NCBI GenBank assembly: GCA_036389375.1
Contig: DASVQA010000056.1
Coordinates: 1-20,684 of the forward strand
Direction of reading: 5' to 3'
DNA: 20,684 bases
From: QHXQ01 sp036389375
GTDB lineage: Bacteria > Acidobacteriota > Blastocatellia > Pyrinomonadales > Pyrinomonadaceae
Shown: positions 17,396 through 20,684 of the stretch, piece after piece
How the letters are laid out: each line of letters opens with the position of its first letter
Position numbering within the stretch: position 1 is the first letter of the stretch
Program-made: the position numbers and the translations under genes
The notes under the pieces: model-generated
Told to the model about the DNA's origin: nothing
Databases searched by the model: none
The model's input: only the letters and a program-made list of their open reading frames with translations

Positions 17396-19336
17396 TCACT
17401 GCCCCGGCGCGGCGGCCACGCGCTGCGCGCGCGACTTGAGAATCTGACTGAGCATGTCGGGGCGACCAGCGATGCGTTCAAGATGCGGGTAGCGTTCGCC
17501 GCCATGATAGTTGAGCTTGTAGGTGCGGTAATACTCTGCGTTCTCGACGAGCAGTTCGATGGCGTCGCGGTCGGTTTTAGCGGCGCGGATGGCATCGTGC
17601 AGCACGTCCGGCGAGAAACGGCGACTGTTGACCGCGATGATCTTCATGCCGGGACTGAGACCCGCCGCGTCGCCCGGCTCGCCCGGCACGATGTCGCTGA
17701 TCGTCCCGTCCTCTTTGAGTATCAAGCCGAGCGAGAAACTGAGGTCGTTGTTCTTGTGCACCGCTTCCCTAGCCTTGACGTACTCGTTCGGCGTGTCGTT
17801 GTAGACGAGCCGCCAGCCGCTCGTTTCCAAGCCGCCGAGCGGCGCACGCGGGGCGACGGCGCGCACACGCGTATTAAGGAAGCCGGCCCAATCGCCGGGC
17901 GCAACTTCGTTGAGCGTGCGGACAACATCTTCAAACTCGTAGGTCTGAACGGCGGGCGGCCCCGAAGGCGGGCCGTGAAAGCGTTGGCAGAAATCGTCGA
18001 GCGATTTCTGGCCGTTCGTCTGCTGGCGGATGCGCGCGTCGGCTTCGAGCCAGATAAGCGTGCCCTCGTCGTAGAAATCGACGCTGCGGCGCGCGTTGGC
18101 CCACGCGGCGGGGGCTTCGTAGAGCAGTTGCGCGGCGGTCGCCGTGTCGGCGAGCGGTCGCCAACTGCGCCCGCCGCGCTTGTCCAGATAGGCGGCGAGC
18201 CACGCCAGATTCTCGCGCGTGTCCTGCTCCGACCACAGCCCGCTGCGCGCCGTCAGCACGACGCCCAGATATTCGGTCAAGCCCTCGTAAACCCAGAGCA
18301 ACTCGGTACGCATCGGTGATTGATAATCGGGATTGACGAGACCCGCCGGGCGGCGATACTTGCCGTTCCACGAATGGACGAACTCGTGCGGCAGCAACCC
18401 GGCCGCCAGTTTCCCGCTCGTCTCGTCGAGCATCGTGCGCTCGGCCACGCGGTCGTCGCTCGACTCGTGATGCTCAAGCCCGAAGCTGGCCACTTGATCG
18501 CTCAGGGTGAACAGAAAGTTGTAGTGGCGATAGTGGTGCGCGCCAAAGAGCGCTTGCGCTTCCGGCACAAGCTGTTTGAAGCCCTCGATGTAGCGCGGCA
18601 TGATGTTGAGCGCGGCGGCGCTATCGGCCGCCATGTCTATCTCGTGCCGGACGGGCGTCGTCGCCAGCGGCACGACGCGGAAGTTCGCGCCGGCCAAGAG
18701 CGGCGCGTCAATCAACGTGATGAGCGAGACGGGTTGAAATTCGATCTCGCCGCGCGTCTCGCGCGCAACGTCCAACGCCGTCCCAAACTTCCAGCCGGCA
18801 GGCAAACGTATGCTCGGCGTGAACATGATCTCGGCGGCGGGCGCGCCCGCCGGGTAGAGCAGCACTTGATTCCAGTTGACGACGACAAGCTGCGCGCTCG
18901 CGGATGCGCCGGACGAGAAGCCCTCGGTCACGGTCGTCAGCAGATAATCGAGCGCGACCTCGATGCTGCGCACGCCGGCCGGCACGTTCAGGTGAAAAGC
19001 AAACACGTCTGACTGTTCGCGTTGCCATTCGAGCGTCTGCCGGCCGGCGGTGATCCGCAGGTTGACCAGATCGGTGATGGGGCCGGTCGGGCCATGCTCG
19101 CCGGGAATCCACTTCGGATAGACGAGCGTCAAGGGGCCCGGCTGCACGGGGAGCGTCATGTGTGCGTGCAGGATTTTGCGCGGCGCATCGGTCGCGTCGA
19201 GCGTCAACTCAATCGGCGCGGCCGGCGCTGCGCCGGCCAGATGCGCCGTGCGCGCGCTGCGCAGCGGCCGGGCCGGCGCGACAACGGCAAAGGCGAAACT
19301 CAAACAGATGGCGAGGCAGTTGGACGCGAGTCGCAT
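17396..19336 (-). CDS. M61-family metallopeptidase (glycyl aminopeptidase type) with PDZ domain
   Basis: 646 residues. A signal peptide (hydrophobic about 7-20) is followed by an N-terminal beta domain and a thermolysin-like catalytic domain with HEFVH (zinc ligands H317 and H321, catalytic E318) in LLPHEFVHSWNGKYRRP. The third ligand is E351 in VYEGLTEYLG. A PDZ domain covers about 535-600 (IVPGEPGDAAGLSPGMKIIAVN). This is the standard M61 layout. It cleaves peptides outside the cytoplasm, and family members prefer N-terminal Gly or Ala. CAGGAG 7 nt before the ATG, plus a well-spaced promoter upstream, make it the first gene of a four-gene minus-strand operon. Confidence 0.95.
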   Translation of the reverse strand: MRLASNCLAICLSFAFAVVAPARPLRSARTAHLAGAAPAAPIELTLDATDAPRKILHAHMTLPVQPGPLTLVYPKWIPGEHGPTGPITDLVNLRITAGRQTLEWQREQSDVFAFHLNVPAGVRSIEVALDYLLTTVTEGFSSGASASAQLVVVNWNQVLLYPAGAPAAEIMFTPSIRLPAGWKFGTALDVARETRGEIEFQPVSLITLIDAPLLAGANFRVVPLATTPVRHEIDMAADSAAALNIMPRYIEGFKQLVPEAQALFGAHHYRHYNFLFTLSDQVASFGLEHHESSDDRVAERTMLDETSGKLAAGLLPHEFVHSWNGKYRRPAGLVNPDYQSPMRTELLWVYEGLTEYLGVVLTARSGLWSEQDTRENLAWLAAYLDKRGGRSWRPLADTATAAQLLYEAPAAWANARRSVDFYDEGTLIWLEADARIRQQTNGQKSLDDFCQRFHGPPSGPPAVQTYEFEDVVRTLNEVAPGDWAGFLNTRVRAVAPRAPLGGLETSGWRLVYNDTPNEYVKAREAVHKNNDLSFSLGLILKEDGTISDIVPGEPGDAAGLSPGMKIIAVNSRRFSPDVLHDAIRAAKTDRDAIELLVENAEYYRTYKLNYHGGERYPHLERIAGRPDMLSQILKSRAQRVAAAPGQ

Positions 19337-19383
19337 AGATTCTCCTGCGCGTAGGTCGGGCCGAGATTGGAGCTTACCCCGAC

Positions 19384-19412
19384 ACTCTAAACCCCGAAAG
19401 GGCCATTTTCAA
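19384..19412 (-). promoter_or_regulatory. Sigma70-type promoter of the M61 operon
   Basis: On the minus strand, TTGAAA (19412-19407), a 17-nt spacer, and TAGAGT (19389-19384). This scores 5/6 at -35 and 4/6 at -10 with ideal spacing. It would start transcription near 19377, about 40 nt before the ATG. Confidence 0.6.
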
Positions 19413-19488
19413 CAGCGCCGCGCAGGGCCACTCGGGCGCGCGGCGCGGCTGGCAATTTTGCCGTCTGCATCGTTGTCGCATCGTTCAT

Positions 19489-20424
19489 TCAATCGGTGCG
19501 ACGCGGCACGTCAAGCGTCATGAAATCCTGCGCCATGATCGTCTGTGGGAAGACGGCGCGCGCCTCGCGCAGCAACTCACTGGCTTCGATGGCGTTGCCG
19601 TGCGCGTAGCGCGGGCTGATGTGCGTCAACACAAGCTGGCGCACATGGGCCGCGCGCGCGACCTCAGCCGCAGCCCGCGCGGTCGAGTGCATACTCTGCC
19701 GCGCGAGTTCTTCATCTGCGGCAATGAAGGTCGCTTCGTGAATCAGCAGGTCTGCGTCGCGGGCGAGCGCCACCGACTGCGCGCAGTAGGTCGTGTCCGT
19801 GCAGTAAGCGAGCACGCGCCCGCGCTCCGGCGGGGCGCATAGCTCAGCGCCGTTGATCGTGCGCCCGTCCGCCAGCGTGATCGTCTCGCCGCGCTTCAGC
19901 CGACCGTAGAGCGGGCCCGACGGAATGCCTAGTTCCGTCGCGCGCTCGACGTTGAAGCGGCCCGGTCTGTCCTGCTCCGTCACGCGATAGCCGAAGGCCG
20001 GCACGCGATGGCGTAGCGGCTGACAACTGACGGCGAACGCTTCATCCTCGCAGAGCACGCCCGGCCGCACGGTATGAACCTGCACCTGTTCGCCCAAGCG
20101 CAGGCGCGAAAGCTCGGCCGACATGCGGACGTACTCGTCGAGACCGGGCGGGCCGTAGATGTCTATGGCTTGCGCGTGCCCGGCCATGCCGCAGGTCGCC
20201 AGCAGACCGAGCAGCCCGTAGACGTGGTCGCCGTGCATGTGCGTGATGAAGATGCGGCGTAGCTGGCTGAGGCGCAGGTCGGTGTGCTGGATTTGGTGCT
20301 GGGTCGCCTCGCCGCAATCGAACAGCCAGACCTCCGCGCGTTGCGGCAGTTTGAGCGCCACCGCCGAGACGTTGCGCGCCTTGGTCGGCACGCCTGAACT
20401 TGTGCCTAAGAACGTGATCTGCAA
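19489..20424 (-). CDS. rnz: Ribonuclease Z (tRNA 3'-processing endonuclease)
   Basis: 311 residues, the usual short-form length. MQITFLGTSSGVPTKARN is the classic N-terminus and fixes a TTG start at 20424; no better upstream start is seen. Metallo-beta-lactamase motif THMHGDH supplies H62, H64, D66 and H67; further metal ligands are H139 (PLRHRVP), D210 (YCTDTTYC) and H268 (LTHISPRY). The exosite arm with a GP motif lies at about 170-182. The enzyme cuts tRNA precursors after the discriminator base in the cytoplasm. It is monocistronic or weakly linked to the M61 gene, which has its own promoter in the 152-nt gap. Confidence 0.96.
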   Translation of the reverse strand: MQITFLGTSSGVPTKARNVSAVALKLPQRAEVWLFDCGEATQHQIQHTDLRLSQLRRIFITHMHGDHVYGLLGLLATCGMAGHAQAIDIYGPPGLDEYVRMSAELSRLRLGEQVQVHTVRPGVLCEDEAFAVSCQPLRHRVPAFGYRVTEQDRPGRFNVERATELGIPSGPLYGRLKRGETITLADGRTINGAELCAPPERGRVLAYCTDTTYCAQSVALARDADLLIHEATFIAADEELARQSMHSTARAAAEVARAAHVRQLVLTHISPRYAHGNAIEASELLREARAVFPQTIMAQDFMTLDVPRRTD

Positions 20425-20465
20425 AGTCGAAGCTTTTCCGGGCGCGAGCCTGTCAACTGAAAAGG

Positions 20466-20495
20466 AGTATAACCAGAGAAACGATGAATGGTGAA
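20466..20495 (-). promoter_or_regulatory. Candidate promoter of rnz
   Basis: On the minus strand, TTCACC (20495-20490), an 18-nt spacer, and TATACT (20471-20466, 5/6 match). Predicted leader about 35 nt. The -35 match is only 4/6. Confidence 0.4.
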
Positions 20496-20616
20496 CGCGG
20501 CGCGCGCCGAAGTAGCGACCTCTATATCGTGGCGGCGCTCCTCATCTAGCGTTCATTGTGCGCTACCGGCTTTCCGGCAAACTGTTCGCCCAACGTTTTC
20601 GCCTCTCTGTCGCCCC

Positions 20617-20645
20617 TTGCCTAAACTTGATTTTGCTGCTACATT
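20617..20645 (+). promoter_or_regulatory. Candidate promoter for a plus-strand gene beyond the right edge
   Basis: TTGCCT (20617-20622), a 17-nt spacer and TACATT (20640-20645), each 4/6 to consensus. It lies in a non-coding stretch and points out of the window toward a ribosome-binding-like purine run. Confidence 0.4.
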
Positions 20646-20672
20646 CCGCAGCCACCAAAGCATCGTTTCCCC

Positions 20673-20684
20673 CAAAGGAAAGGA
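20673..20684 (+). promoter_or_regulatory. Probable ribosome binding site at the right window edge
   Basis: AAAGGAAAGGA at the last bases follows a C-rich run and lies about 30 nt after the candidate promoter. It suggests that a plus-strand gene starts within about 10 nt outside the window, divergent from rnz. Confidence 0.45.

Noticed and set aside
20484..20549. 21-codon plus-strand small open frame upstream of the right edge
   Set aside because: AAGGAG is 16 nt away, too far for a good start, and the short peptide has no recognisable features; it overlaps the rnz promoter candidate.

Overview
This is a GC-rich, gene-dense bacterial chromosomal window with 15 protein-coding genes and no RNA genes, insertion sequences or CRISPR array that I can see. 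The gene mix is a secreted S8 protease with a hexapeptide tract, a YncE-propeller/phosphatase fusion, M28 and M61 peptidases, a GH57/DUF3536 enzyme next to glgB, and an ECF-type promoter. It suggests an Acidobacteriota-like (possibly Blastocatellia) heterotroph. That placement is inference from gene content and style, not from a marker gene.

Left part (1-3046, plus strand): the C-terminal part of a subtilisin-family protease running in from the left edge, then a two-domain GNAT acetyltransferase closed by a perfect 16-bp hairpin terminator. A lone ExbD/TolR gene follows, with its own ECF-sigma-like promoter.

Middle (3125-14036, minus strand, read right to left): a GH57/DUF3536 enzyme overlaps glgB by 4 nt. 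A 340-nt spacer with five exact-period 21-bp direct repeats comes next. A phosphofructokinase, carrying the residues expected of a pyrophosphate-dependent enzyme, sits 4 nt ahead of a large YncE-propeller/phosphoesterase fusion, and a secreted M28 peptidase follows. The first three genes link alpha-glucan storage to glycolysis. The last two act outside the cytoplasm.

Divergent pair (14339-15228, plus strand): two small genes of unknown function, the first with a possible helix-turn-helix region and a strong ribosome binding site.

Right part (15263-20424, minus strand): RNase Z, then a likely operon of M61 peptidase with PDZ domain, exported CX5R phosphatase, a phage-type protein reminiscent of single-strand annealing proteins, and a PhzF-family isomerase. 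Good sigma70-like promoters precede the M61 gene and RNase Z. The last 70 nt look like the promoter and ribosome binding site of a plus-strand gene that starts beyond the window.

The points most worth a second look are the 21-bp repeat array, the Asp/Lys signature of the phosphofructokinase, the GVxLGD hexapeptide tract, the ECF-type promoter of the solitary exbD, and the phage-like protein inside a housekeeping operon.
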